The notes under the pieces are model-generated. The model ran no database searches, was not told where the DNA came from, and saw nothing but the letters and a program-made list of their open reading frames with translations. The position numbers and the translations under genes were made by a program. 64,000 nucleotides of DNA from Linyphia triangularis (Eukaryota; Arthropoda; Arachnida; Araneae; Linyphiidae), in NCBI GenBank assembly GCA_963978545.1, contig OZ021727.1:48397385-48461384 (forward strand), written 5' to 3'. This document shows, one piece after another, positions 38,173-49,502 of the stretch; position 1 is the stretch's first letter; every line of letters starts with the position of its first letter.

Positions 38173-38339
38173 GGTTAAAATTCAAAGTCAGGTACGGATT
38201 CTGTGCCAAGAATTGTTTACATAAAACGGCGCCAAATTATGGCAACCATAGGCAATTCACTTGTAATTAAAAAAAAAATGGTGAGGCTGCCATTTTTTAG
38301 TGAAAATCACCTTGGCGTACCAGACTTGGAATTTTAACC
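38173..38339. mobile_element. GGTTAAAATTC MITE, copy 1
   Basis: Inverted termini GGTTAAAATTCAAAGTC and GACTTGGAATTTTAACC. Interior includes AAGAATTGTTTACATAAAAC. Relatives at 40.5 and 49.8 kb. Confidence 0.7.
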
Positions 38340-38853
38340 GAAACCCATAACATTTCCAGTAACAGCCCGACATTAGGCATTAACTGTTTGTCGATCGAAA
38401 TCGTGTCTACTAATTTTCAAATGAAAAGTTTCAAGTGTAGTGCTTTTTCAGTGTGTATTTTACCTCTGATACAAAGGAGTTCGTCAAAAGAACCATGATG
38501 TGTAGCAACATCTGAATAATGTATAAGAAAATTTTGCACTAATGTATTATGGGTAAAAACTTTCTATTTCCATTTAACTAGAAGCTTTAAATTTTAGCCT
38601 ACTTATATTTTCCATTCAACAAGTGTTTGATGAATAATTTTCTCTCCTATCCGAGACCTCTTACCTTGATTATTACCATGTGTATATGTTAGTAAATAAC
38701 GCATCGAATGTAATTTTTATGTAATCTTTTTGGTACTACTTAGTGGAGATTGACTAAATTCTACAATATTTTACTTCATCATAATATAACATATTTCTAA
38801 AAAATTTCAAACTCTCCAGCCTGATTGCCTTCTATTGAATGTAGATATTGAAG

Positions 38854-40301
38854 ATGGATCCAATGAATCACTTTATAAGCAATCAAAACGTATTAGAATT
38901 TGGAAATAATACGGAAACTAAGAATGCTGTAGTAGTAAGAAAAACCCCTCTCAAATCCAGGAACCTTCGGCAAAGGAAACCTAAACGAAGAGTCTGTCAG
39001 TACGTGCCCAAACTTAATGTTGGAGACACTTCGAATAACTTTGCAACAGTAATCAAGAATGAGCGAGAAAGCAATCTGACGACCTCTGAAAATGAGGAAT
39101 CTACCTACAGTTTATCTATTGGCGACGATGAAAAGAAATGTACCAATACTCCAGAAATGGTTCGAAAAATAAAAAAAGGTTTCGAATCAAGTGATGAACA
39201 AAATATCCAAGAAGTTTATTATGATAGTTGTAGCTCCACTGGTTCCAATTGCGTTGAAGATGAATGTGAGTGGACTGATGGACCTAAATCATTAGGAGAG
39301 GCAGTCTATGATAATAGCGACAGTAAACGAACTAGCTTGCTAGATACTTATCACATAGAACCACCAGTCAGCTTGCAAGATACTATTGCCAATATGGAAC
39401 GATGTAGCTTGCCTGATCAACTTGTGGATCATTGCTCACAGGAGGATTCTTCGAGTTCGAACAGGACAAGACAGCTACAGGTGGTAAATATTGAGATACC
39501 TTTCGAGATTGCTGAATGCGCGGTAAATATAATTTATTCGGAAGCTTCTAAGGGGGTCCTCCTCGATCGTTGTCTTAGGCAACCAGTGTTTACAGTCATG
39601 AACCTTATTTTGGTTGAAGTAGCCAAGTACGAGCTGTTAGGGGACGACTGGAACATATTGGAGGACTTTTCAAGTTCAACGGAGACTCGTCAGGGAAAGG
39701 TAGTAAAGATCGAGATTCCTTTGGAGATTGCCAAATGTATGGTAAAAATTTGTTATTCAGAATCATTAAAGGGGGACCTCATTGATAGTAGTCTTAAGAG
39801 ACCTGTGTTTCTAGTCACTGACCTTATTTTGGACGAAGTGGCCAAGTGCGAATTTTTCGATACCGAAAGATGCACACTGGAGAACTCTTTGGATTCAACC
39901 AAGACAGGACAACGAGAGGTGGTTAACATCGAAATCTCTTTGGAGACGGCCAAATGCGCGATGAATATCTTTCAGACTGAATCATCTAAGAAGGTCCTTC
40001 TTGATTGTGGTCTTAAGCGGCCTGTGTTTCTAGTCATGGACGTCATTTTGAACAAAGTGACTAAGCTGTTCAATGATGAAAGATGCTTACTGAAGAGTTC
40101 TTCAAGATTGACCATGACAAAACAGCGACAGGTGGTAAAGATCAAAATACCTTTGGTGATTGCAGAATGCGCTGTAAATACGTTTTATTCGGAATTATCT
40201 AAGTGGGCCTTCTTCGAACCTGATCTAAATAGACCTATGTTTGAAGTGATGAACCTTATTCAGAAAGAAGTGATCAAGTACAGGCTGCTTGATGACGAGA
40301 G
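38854..40301 (+). CDS. Exon 1 of the tandem-repeat/TM protein
   Basis: Open for 482 codons, the longest uninterrupted frame in the window, with normal-looking codon use against an AT-rich background. Reading continues past 40301 for some codons to a stop at about 40336, but the sequence there is a consensus donor (AG|GTATGTAA). The repeat pattern also breaks exactly at that point (DDER|), so splicing is favoured over a 40.3 kb stop. Confidence 0.75.
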
Positions 40302-43300
40302 GTATGTAATGCTACAATTTTTTTACAATGTTTCATAAAAGTATACACTACACGATATATTTCGAGTAGTTTTTAAGTTAAAATTTGTAAATGTAATAGT
40401 CTTTCTCCAATTGAATGAGAGATTATGAAGAAATCAAAAAAAAAATTTAATTGAAAAAATAGAAAAAAAATTCTTAATAACTGGCTTTGTCGAACATATA
40501 TTAAAGTAATATTTAAAAGTAGTTAAAGGTAAAACAACGGTTAAAATTCCAAGTTCAGTATGGATTCTACGCTAAGAACTGTTTACATAAAACCATGCCA
40601 AATTATGGCAACCATAGACAGTTCACTTGTCATTAAAAATGGAGGGGTTGCGATTTTTTAGTGAAAATCCCCTTAGCACAGAATCCGTACAGCGTACAGG
40701 ACTTAAAATTTTAACCAAAACAACGACTTATTTATAAACGAGAACGAATATTTTAATGTATCAAAGAACATTATTTTAAATGCTTTGGTTCTCAACAATT
40801 TCTTTTTCGTTATTTAGAAACTATGTGGTGGTGCTAACGTTAAGAAAGTTGAAAAATATGTTTTTCAATATGCAAGGAATTAAGCTTTTCTTAATCAGAA
40901 ATCGTGACGAAAATAACACTTTATCTCGAGTAGTGCAGAAAAATAACTTTATCGCACTAGTACGATAAAGTTACCTTGCCACAAGTCTCGTCCTCAAATT
41001 TTGTATAGTTTGGTTGGGAAGTTCCGACTGTCTTTCTGTCACCTATAAAGTGCTTAACACAGCATATACGTCGCGTAATTTTGAGCAACTAGAAGAGTAT
41101 GAGATCGAAATCTTCTAGTGTAAACTCCTCTCACCGAACCCACAACATCAACGAGAGAATATTGAGGCCACGACAGATTTAAGAGGAAGTCCTATACTAA
41201 ATCCAGTATCCATTTATTTTGGCAGTTTATCCATTTTGGCGGCGTGAAAGCATAATGCTCGCCAAACCACAACCCTGTACAGAACAAAAGGCTATAAGGT
41301 TTGACGAGAATTATGTCTTCACTCTGCTAAAATGGATTAGTTGCCTATGAGCACGGGGAAGATCTATCTCGTCTAGTGATGTCAAGTTAAGTTGGAGTAT
41401 AGTATAGTAAGGATCAGTCCCTATGCTCGCTATGATACAATCTTCTAGCCCAGTGCATTTAGAAACTAATTTGCAGAAAACCTCGAAATTTGGTGAGTAG
41501 TTACGAAAATAGAGGTCGGCGATATATAGATACCACGATATTTATATCGATATTTTTTTTTAAATATCGATAATAAAAATATCGATACAAGTCACCGATC
41601 TATCAATATTTTCAAACATTTTTAGTTTTTTGATAATCGTTTTGAAGTTCCATGTGTTTTTTCGATTTTCTTTATTCTTTATTCCTTTTTCAAAAACTTC
41701 AAAACTGAAGTTTGGACTTGGCTGAGAGACAGTTAAAATGGCTACCTAACCAAAAAGAACACATAATGTAATGGAAAGATAAGATCATTTATTACTAGTC
41801 ATTAACATAGCGACGTTTCTGTTGCCAACGTGTGCATGGAATTTGCATCTAATTTTAAATATTAAAAACATCTTTATCAGAAAAATATGCGGTAAACTAC
41901 CTTTCAAAATTTCTTCTTTAAAAATAAATGTGAATTTATGCATTGACATCCAAATGTATTTTATTTATTCTGATGGATAATATAATTTACTTATTCAAAC
42001 AATTTTTATAATTTATTTATTAAAACAATTTTGGCATGAATTCATGAAAAGTAGAAATTAGCCCCGAAAAACTTCGTTTCTGGCAAAAATTAACATCAAA
42101 TAAATAAAAAATAAAAATAAAATATATGTATCGATTTATCGATATTTTATCGATATTTTTTTTCTATGCAAAGATATAGTATCGATATTTATTTTGATCA
42201 ATATTGTTGCATTGGATGGGTTCGAAAGATTTGAAGCCAAAGCAGATCAAAACTTGCAGAAATTTATTCCAATATAATTCTTCACAGGTTCTCTTACAGC
42301 TCCAGAACTTCTCGTTCTAGTAGACACAATACAGCTCTTTTCACAACAATAGAGCACAAAACAGCAATTAAAAACTTGACAACGCAACTGCTAAATCGCC
42401 GCAAAAGACAATGCAATACAGTTCGCTGTAGAACTACTCGGAATGTTCACTGAGATTCAGTAATTCCAGTCAACTAACGGACTCGGCCAACAACTAACTC
42501 AGTGACTCAAAATCAACTACTACTCAGTGACTCAAAATCAGTCAACTAACTCCATCACCCGCTTTACTGAGCTTTTATAGGGGAGAAGAACATACGTGAA
42601 ACTTCTAGAGATATATATTTGGAGAACTTTCCAGATCGTAGTCGAAAAGTCCTATACATGTACATGGGGACCGAAAATGTCGCCAAATGGTCGCCAAGTT
42701 TGGCGACAAAAATTAGTTGCCAAAACCATCGCCAACTTGGCTCTATCTCGCCAAATTGGCGAGATTGCCATTACCATAATGTTAAATGCCCTGCTCCTTA
42801 AAACTCGCTTCCCAGAGTTACCTCTGTAAAACTCGTTATCAAGCGATAACACCCATATTGCCGGGAAACCAACTTAACGACGAACTATTGCACTGCCTTA
42901 TGCGAAATGTACATACATTTTTACTATTTACAAAATTAACACTACGAAATATTGACAAATATACAAAAATTCGTTCGTACTCTATACGAAAAGGATCACG
43001 TAATGAAATGACATGAATTCTTTTCATTTAATGTCTATTTATTATAAAATAAAATTAAAATAGCAAAAGACAAAACCAGGTGGAGCGGTTGTATATGCAT
43101 TGACATAAGGATTTCAAATATAAAATAAAATACATTAGTCGCTATTTTCGAGTTTTTTTAATTCGTGTCATTTGATTAGGCGATCATTTTCGTACCTACT
43201 CACCAAATTTCAAGGTTTTCTTCAAAGTAGTTTCTAAATGCACTGGGCTAGAAGATTGTAACATAGCGAGTATAGGGAATGATTCTTACTAGGACTTCCT

Positions 43301-43744
43301 CTTAATGTGCACCATTCCCCATTAGGTACACACCGATCTTTGGCGGCCGTCGAGGACCAAACCCACAATCCCTTGATCATGAGCTCGATACTCTAACATC
43401 CATTCTAGCTGGGCCCTTTATATAGTTTTGGTATAGAAATGATATGTTTTTAGAAGAGATTCATTGACAGGAATTGCCAACATTAATTTATATACGAAGA
43501 TATGTAACAGGTGCGAAAATAGCTTTTTAAACGCGGTAAATTATTTTATTTGACTCGAACTAAAGCACTCGTCAAATAAGCATTTTAACATGTTGAAAAA
43601 TTATTACTTTTGCTACTAGTTGTGTATATAACTATTTCCAGTTTTTTCGCTTATCTATAAAATAATTTCTAGAGCGCCCCTTTAGAATTACTTTCAATTA
43701 TCCATATGTAATACATAGAGTAATGAAAGTATAGGATTCAGTCA

Positions 43745-43776
<32 letters not shown>

Positions 43777-46700
43777 AAAAAAAAAATCGATTTTTTGTGT
43801 GTGCATTTCTCTACGTTTTGGAACATTCTAATCTCCAAAAAGTGATCTAGAAAAAATGTGTGTGTGTGTCTGTGTGCACGTGGTCAGCATAACTCCCGAA
43901 CAAATTGACCTACGATGTTCAAATTTGGTGAGTAGGTCGGTGATGGCCCAAGGACCTACCATTAAGGTTTTTGTCAAAATCGCGCATGCACATAAGGTAG
44001 CTGCCATTGAAAAAATCATGTTTTTCAATGATTGCTGAAAAACGGCTCTAACGAATTTTTGATAAAAATCGCTGCGCTAATGCCTCTTAAGGTGTATTAA
44101 ACATCCCCGCCTCCGATATTCCCGTAAAAATGCTTTAATGGCGCAAAAAGTTGAAAAACGAATGCCTTCAACACAGCTTGAACACTGCTCATCAACGACC
44201 GTTTTTCTCCTCTCCTCAGTTTCACTTAAAACAAAGGATAATATAGGAATTTTCAAAAAGTACATCGCTAAAAACTCCATTTTGGAGGAATTTTTTTTTT
44301 TTTTAAGACCCATATAAGAATTATCGTCAAACTGGTAATTTTTTTCTAAGCAAACGATGAAAATATTAAAACGATAAATAATACAAATCCACATCAGTAA
44401 TATAGTGTAATTAAAAGTTGTGCGAGGTTCCACACCCCTAGGTTTTTTTTTTTTACTTTCAATCACCCACATGCCTTCATAGGATAATGAAAGCATAATA
44501 TTCGGTAAAAAATTTAAAAAATTGTTACTCTACGTTTTGGAACATTGCATTTCTTTACGTTTTGGAACATTGCATTTCTTTACGTTTTGGAACATCATGA
44601 TTTCAACTAGGGGTGTGGAACATCGCCCAACTTTCAATTACACTATAATACTGACGTGGATTTGTGTCATTTACTGTTTTTAATTTTTTATCATTCATTT
44701 AACAAAAGTGGCCAGTTTGGCGAAAGTTTTTGCAATAAATCTTGTATGGGTCTTCGGAAAAAAAAAACAAAAAAAAAAACAAAACACTTCGTTAAATTGA
44801 TGATTTTGGGCGATGTACTTTCCGATAAATTTTAAATAATCTTTTCTTATAACTGAAACAGGGGAGAGAAAATACGATCGTTGATGAGGTATGCTCATGG
44901 AAAGAGATTACTGTGTTGAAAGCATTTGTTTTTTTTTATCTTTTTACGCCTTTAAACCATCTTTACGGGAATTTTGGAGGTGGGGATCGTTTAGAAAACC
45001 TTAAGAGACACTGCCACAGTGATTTTGAACAAAATCGTTAGCCGTTTTTTAGCAATTACTGAAAAACATGATATTTTCAATGGTAGCTATCTGATGCTTA
45101 TGCGTGATTTTGACGAAAACCTAATTGGTAGGTCCCTGTGTCATCACCAACACGCACCCCAAATTTGAATATCGTAGCTCAGTTTGTTCTGGTGTTATGC
45201 CACAAACACACCACACAGACACACATTTTTTCTAGATCACTTTTTTGGAATCAGGGTGTTCCAAAACGTGGAGAAATGCACAAAAAAAATATAAAAAAAT
45301 GACAAAACCAAATACTATACTTATGGGTAATTGGAAGTAAACTAGGGGCGTGGACCATCGCACAACTTTCAATTACACCATATTACTTATGTTAATTTGC
45401 TACATTTACATCTTTTATATTTGCCCATTCGCTTAGAAAAAATGGTCAGTTTGGCGATATTTTTTGCGATAATTGTAATATTGGCCTTTAAAAAAAAAAA
45501 AAATCGCCAAAATGGGAATTTTGGGGATATACGATATACTTTTCGATAACTCTTATATTATCCTTTCTTATAAGTGAAACTGAGAAGAGGAGGGGGGGGG
45601 GGGGAAAGCGATCGTTGATAAGCTATGTTCAAACAAAGAAACTGTGTTGAAGGCATTCGTTTTTCAACTTTTTACGTCATTAAAGAAATTTTCTATTCGC
45701 TTAGAAAAAATGGTCAGTTTGGCGATATTTTTTGCGATAATTGTAATATTGGCCTTTAAAAAAAAAAAAAATCGCCAAAATGGGAATTTTGGGGATATAC
45801 GATATACTTTTCGATAACTCTTATATTATCCTTTCTTATAAGTGAAACTGAGAAGAGGAGGGGGGGGGGAAAGCGATCGTTGATAAGCTATGTTCAAACA
45901 AAGAAACTGTGTTGAAGGCATTCGTTTTTCAACTTTTTACGTCATTAAAGAAATTTTCTATTCGCTTAGAAAAAATGGTCAGTTTGGCGATATTTTTTGC
46001 GATAATTATAATATTGGCCTTTAAAAAAAAAAAAAAAAAAAAAATCGCCAAAATTTGAATTTTGGGGATATACCATATACTTTTCGATAACTCTTATATT
46101 ATCCTTTCTTATAAGTGAAACTGAGAAGAGGAGGGGGGGGGGGAAAGCGACCGTTGATAAGCTATGTTCAAACAAAGAAACTGTGTTGAAGGCATTCGTT
46201 TTTCAACTTTTTACGTCATTAAAGAATTTTCTGGAAATTTCGTAGATGGGGATGTTTAGAACACCTTAAGAGGAATTAGCACATCGATTTTTATCAAAAT
46301 CGTTAGAGCCGTTACTTAGCAATCAGTGAAAAACATAATTTTTTTCAATGGTAGCTTCCTTATGTGCATTTTTACGAAAACCTTAATGGTAGGTTCCATG
46401 GCCACCATCTACCCCCACACAAAATTTGAAAATCGTAGGTCAATTTGTTCGGGAGTTATGCTGACCACGTGCACACACCCAGAGAGACACACAGACATAC
46501 AACTTTTCTAGATCACTTTTTGGAAATCAGGATATTCCAAAACGTGGAGACATGGGGAAAAAAAAAATCAAATCCAAATGTTTTTTTGACCGAATGCTAT
46601 ACTTTCATTCAATATGGGTTGAAAGTAAAAATTTCGATGTCTGTCTGTGCGTATGTGTGTCTGTGATCAGCATAACTCCCGAACAAATTGATATGGGAAG

Positions 46701-48590
46701 TTCAAATTTGGTGGTTAGGGGTGACCATGAGACCTACCATTAAGGTTTTCGTCAAATCGTGCATGCGCATAAGATAGCTGCCATTGAAAAAATACCGTTT
46801 TTTAATGATTGATTAAAAAAGGGCTCTAACGATTTTGATCAAAATTGCTGTGGTAATGCCTTTGAAGGAGTCCTAAACATCCCCTCTTCCGAAATTCCAG
46901 TAGAAATACGATAAGAGCTGTAAAAGTTGAAAAAGGAGTGCCTTTAACACAGAGTTCCCTGCCCTTGAGCACCGCCCATCATCGATGTATTTTTTCCCGA
47001 TTCACTTACAAGAAAGGACAATGCAATGTCTATCGAAGAACATCGCCAAAAATATCGCCGAACTGATCATTTTTATTTAAATGAGAGAACATATGAAAAC
47101 GATACATTTTGATGCACTGACCAATATTATAGTGTAATTGAAAGTTGTGCGATGTTCCACACCCCTAGTTTTGTATGTGCGTATAGTTAGTTCATATGAT
47201 CTGTTGAAGTCACAATATCATAAGTTTTCGTCTAAAAAAAATTCCCAATTGCGAATAATTATACCCGAGTTCTCTGCAACCAAACGCTAAGCACGGAAGC
47301 CTTTACATGACCTTTTTCTACACATATCTATATTCACAGACATTTATTTAAAAATTGTCGAATCAGCGATGTCTTAATTTTTATGGGTGTCATGGGAGGC
47401 TTAACTTTTTACCTTGATTGCCTTTCGGTTAAATTTTTGCAATTATTAAAAACATGCAGTTCCTCTTGTTTTATATGTACAATATAGATCCAGTTGAATG
47501 AAATATGCGAGGAACAGTTTTTTTTGTGTGTCTTCATCTGTTTATTCGCATTAAGTATCGGTTTGGTAGATGGCAGGCCATAGACAACCCTGCTGTAAAC
47601 TCTAATAAGTTTACAGATGGGTTGTCTATGACCTGCCAAAATTAACGCCTTGAATAACGCACAGGTTAATTTTTTTCTCTTTCTATAAGTTGAATTGAGG
47701 GAAATAGATAACAGATAAAAGCTACTTTTCCAGGATTTGACCTATAGACGACTACCTTTTATATTTTTAATAGGGTTCTTAGTATCTGCTTGGAGAAGTG
47801 AAAATGGCTTCTTTTAATCATAAATTGACAAATGAATAGACAATTTCGTGAGGTATTGTTGGTTTTTTGTTTGTGCGTTTTATTTCATAAACTGATTCGC
47901 AATTCGCCTTGTTTCGAATTATTTGACGATTCAGAAAAACAATTACAAAATTCCGACTAGTGTCAAAATGGCACACAAAAGGTCACGAAATCTTTAAATT
48001 TGACAACTTTCGCCTACAGTGTTGCAATGATATACAAAATGCATGTGAGAATGTTTTCATAAGACAAAAACATAAAAAAACATTAAAAAAAAGTATATAA
48101 AACATTCCTAAAAGTAAATAAAATATTCTAAACAGTAAATAAATCATTTCATTGTAGTATCGATCACCCGAAAACTACAACCAGTGAAGAAAACAGCGAT
48201 ACCAATCACCGTAGAGGATGCAACAATCTCGAAGAACTGTACAACATGGCAGAAGATTGCATGGCTGACCTGTGTAACATCTTGGACTTCATAGAAAATG
48301 TAGATCCAGGGATCGCTCAAGGAAGGCAGAAGAGGAGGTTAGACGCCCAAGAGCGAGAAGAATGTTATGTATCTTATGGAAGTGAAGGTTCCTTTCCGAC
48401 CTTCGTCGCCAACATTCTAATCGTTATTTCAATTCTTGCAGCGTTGATGTTTCCGGCACTGAGATCAATGTATATGAAGTACGGTTTGTCTAATGAAGAT
48501 AAACCATTTCTTTCATACTTTTACAGCAATAAATCAACTGCAGTATCGGATGCTGGTGCATTGGAGCTATCGATGATGGACGATGTATAA
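38854..48590 (+). CDS. Unrecognised 626-residue protein: basic N-terminus, four ~72-residue repeats, one C-terminal TM helix (two exons)
   Basis: Two open exons join cleanly: 38854-40301 ends GAGAG|GTATGT, and 48158-48590 follows the acceptor CATTTCATTGTAG. Two bases (AG) plus one base (T) form the codon across the junction. The 626-residue product has a basic N-terminus (about 27-50), an acidic Ser-rich stretch (about 65-200), four tandem repeats (about 206-482), a linker, a hydrophobic helix at about 562-584 (VANILIVISILAALMF) and an about 42-residue tail rich in Ser and acidic residues. There is no signal peptide. AATAAA lies 74 nt after the stop. The start is the ATG at 38854; an in-frame TAG at 38842 is part of a possible acceptor (AATGTAG), so an upstream non-coding or coding exon is possible. 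I recognise no family and infer no function. The 7.9 kb intron is full of repeats. Confidence 0.72.
39469..40301 (+). repeat. Four in-frame coding repeats (73, 73, 71 and about 60+ codons)
   Basis: Units begin near 39469, 39688, 39907 and 40120. Each has the order: [RK]Q/GxxxVV[NK]I[EK]I[PS], then [IT]A[EK]C[AM][VM]N-type helix, then a Lys/Asp turn, then L[KR][RQ]P[VM]F.V[MT][ND].I..[EK]V.K. The Cys in the A[EK]C block and the RPVF block are in all four units. Units have diverged by many substitutions but not by frameshifts, which suggests selection on the protein. Confidence 0.85.
40539..40716. mobile_element. GGTTAAAATTC MITE, copy 2, with 8-bp duplication
   Basis: Exact AAAACAAC on both sides (40531-40538 and 40717-40724). 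Termini GGTTAAAATTCCAAG and CTTAAAATTTTAACC. The 8-bp duplication points to a hAT-type mobiliser. Confidence 0.75.
41530..42200. repeat. ATCGATA-rich inverted block
   Basis: Clusters of TATCGATATTTTT at 41545-41590 and 42127-42195 in inverted arrangement, with AT-rich sequence between. Looks like a decayed MITE. Confidence 0.45.
42205..42851 (-). mobile_element. Solo LTR, 647 bp
   Basis: On the minus strand it runs TGTTATCGCTTG ... CAATGCAACA, with a TATA box (CCCCTATAAAAGC), AGTCACTGAGT repeats near the expected start of transcription, and AATAAA close to the 3' end. No internal domain or second LTR. No clean duplication seen at the borders. Confidence 0.65.
43685..44442 (+). repeat. Interspersed repeat family R1, forward copy
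   Basis: Starts TTACTTTCAATTATCCATAT, has AGCATAACTCCCGAACAAATTG, GGACCTACCATTAAGG, and ends GTTCCACACCCCTAG. Both ends carry GTAATTGAAAGT-like sequence in inverted orientation. Contains a long A-run at 43746-43786. Confidence 0.7.
44520..44596 (+). repeat. Three tandem 26-bp units
   Basis: TACGTTTTGGAACATTGCAT-TTCTT repeated three times within a truncated R1 copy. Confidence 0.8.
44609..45345 (-). repeat. Family R1, reverse copy
   Basis: Begins CTAGGGGTGTGGAACATCGC and ends near TGGGTAATTGGAAGTAAAC, the reverse of the 43.7 kb copy. Confidence 0.65.
45346..46628 (-). repeat. Family R1, reverse copy with internal triplication
   Basis: Longer than the other copies because a segment is present three times (see 45427-46226). 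Confidence 0.65.
45427..46226. repeat. Three tandem units of 265-268 bp
   Basis: ATTCGCTTAGAAAAAATGGT starts units at 45427, 45695 and 45960. Units are nearly identical apart from the lengths of an A-run and a G-run. A recent local amplification. Confidence 0.9.
46629..47168 (+). repeat. Family R1, forward copy
   Basis: CAGCATAACTCCCGAACAAATTG to GTTCCACACCCCTAG, head-to-head with the preceding reverse copy. Confidence 0.65.
47571..47638. ncRNA. miRNA-like hairpin candidate
   Basis: Arms of 31 nt (47571-47601, 47608-47638) pair with three mismatches around a 6-nt loop CTAATA. 5' arm starts TGGCAGGCCATAGACAACCC; 3' arm contains GGGTTGTCTATGACCTGCCA. About 68 nt in all, in the intron of the tandem-repeat/TM gene. 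It could equally be a tiny inverted-repeat transposon. No expression evidence. Confidence 0.35.
48158..48590 (+). CDS. Exon 2 of the tandem-repeat/TM protein (TM helix, stop)
   Basis: Open from the acceptor at 48157 through IDHPKTTTSEENSD to a TAA-terminated tail ending LELSMMDDV. Contains the only strongly hydrophobic segment of the protein. An internal ATG at 48246 (MAEDCMADLC) could start a shorter 114-residue protein. The phase match with exon 1 and the good acceptor favour use as a last exon. Confidence 0.7.
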
Positions 48591-48663
48591 GAGATCTTTC
48601 TTCAACCTGCACTTTTCTGAATGGCATTCTTTAGTTTTTATTTTGAACTAATATTTGTAACTG

Positions 48664-48669
48664 AATAAA
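48664..48669 (+). terminator. Polyadenylation signal of the tandem-repeat/TM gene
   Basis: AATAAA 74 nt after the stop codon, followed by a T-rich stretch. Confidence 0.6.
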
Positions 48670-49502
48670 TTTTTTTTTATTAAATTAATTATATATATAT
48701 ATATTTTTTTTTTACTACGGTGGAATGGATATTAATTTTTCTTGTAAATTTTATTTTATTGTATCAAGTTGCTGTCTGTGTAGTACTTAATTGTTTATAT
48801 TAAAATCAAGTAATAGCTCTAGCATGTGGTGTCTCAATTCCGTTCTCATATCATCAGCTGTGACCCGTGAAGTGTTTAATTAGAAACTTAACAAATGAAT
48901 GCTATGGTAAAATTTCAATTATTTTCACGTGCATTACTTTTTTTAAAGATGAGTTTCAAGTTTCTTTATATAAGAACATTTTGGTTCCACAATTAAAATA
49001 TATATGTTTCCATATTTTAATTCTTAAAAACAAAATGCCTTTTTGACATTAGTTTATTAAAGAAACTAGCTGCATGGATCCGCGTTGCTGGGTACCCGTT
49101 GTGGCATAATAGGTCTTTGAATGTGATATTTCAGGTTACAATACAGGGTGGCAAGCATAAAAGAAGCGATAAATTATTTTCAAAACAAAAGTTTGGAATC
49201 TATCATTTGAAATGGACAGTTCCCGAATTTTTTTAAAATTTTTATTTGATTCTAAATGTCTTGAAATGACCATTAACACAAAAATTTCTATTCTCCACGC
49301 TTTTTTTTTTTTTTTTTTTTTAAATTTGCATTTTAAGTTTGCCTGTCAGATTTTTTTTGCGGGAAAACGGACCTTTTTTTTACGACTCTATTGTGACGCC
49401 ATTGTTTCCTAAATATCTCCATAGGTCACGTGGCGGTTGCGGCTGTTAAAACGTTGTTATCATGGAAATTTCAAATACTTGATTGATTGATTTTTTCTTA
49501 AA

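Larger units (their letters stand above)
41183..43301. mobile_element. TTAA-flanked inverted-repeat element carrying a solo LTR
   Basis: Flanked by TTAA at 41179-41182 and 43302-43305. Termini GAGGAAGTCC and GGACTTCCTC. A long inverted arm follows: 41405-41510 pairs with 43190-43290 (CAATCTTCTAGCCCAGTGCA in both orientations). The left arm has about 200 bp extra. TTAA duplication is typical of piggyBac-like elements. The interior holds ATCGATA-rich sequence and the solo LTR; no transposase. Confidence 0.75.

Noticed and set aside
44077..44496. 139-codon minus-strand frame.
   Set aside because: Entirely within the R1 repeat cluster and its homopolymer runs; other copies do not keep the frame.
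45427..46226. Regular repeats that might suggest a CRISPR-like array.
   Set aside because: Units are contiguous 265-bp tandem copies without spacers in a eukaryotic repeat.
48246..48590. Independent 114-residue membrane protein starting at its own ATG.
   Set aside because: The frame is open back to a good acceptor and matches the phase of the 38.9-40.3 kb exon, so it is better read as the last exon.
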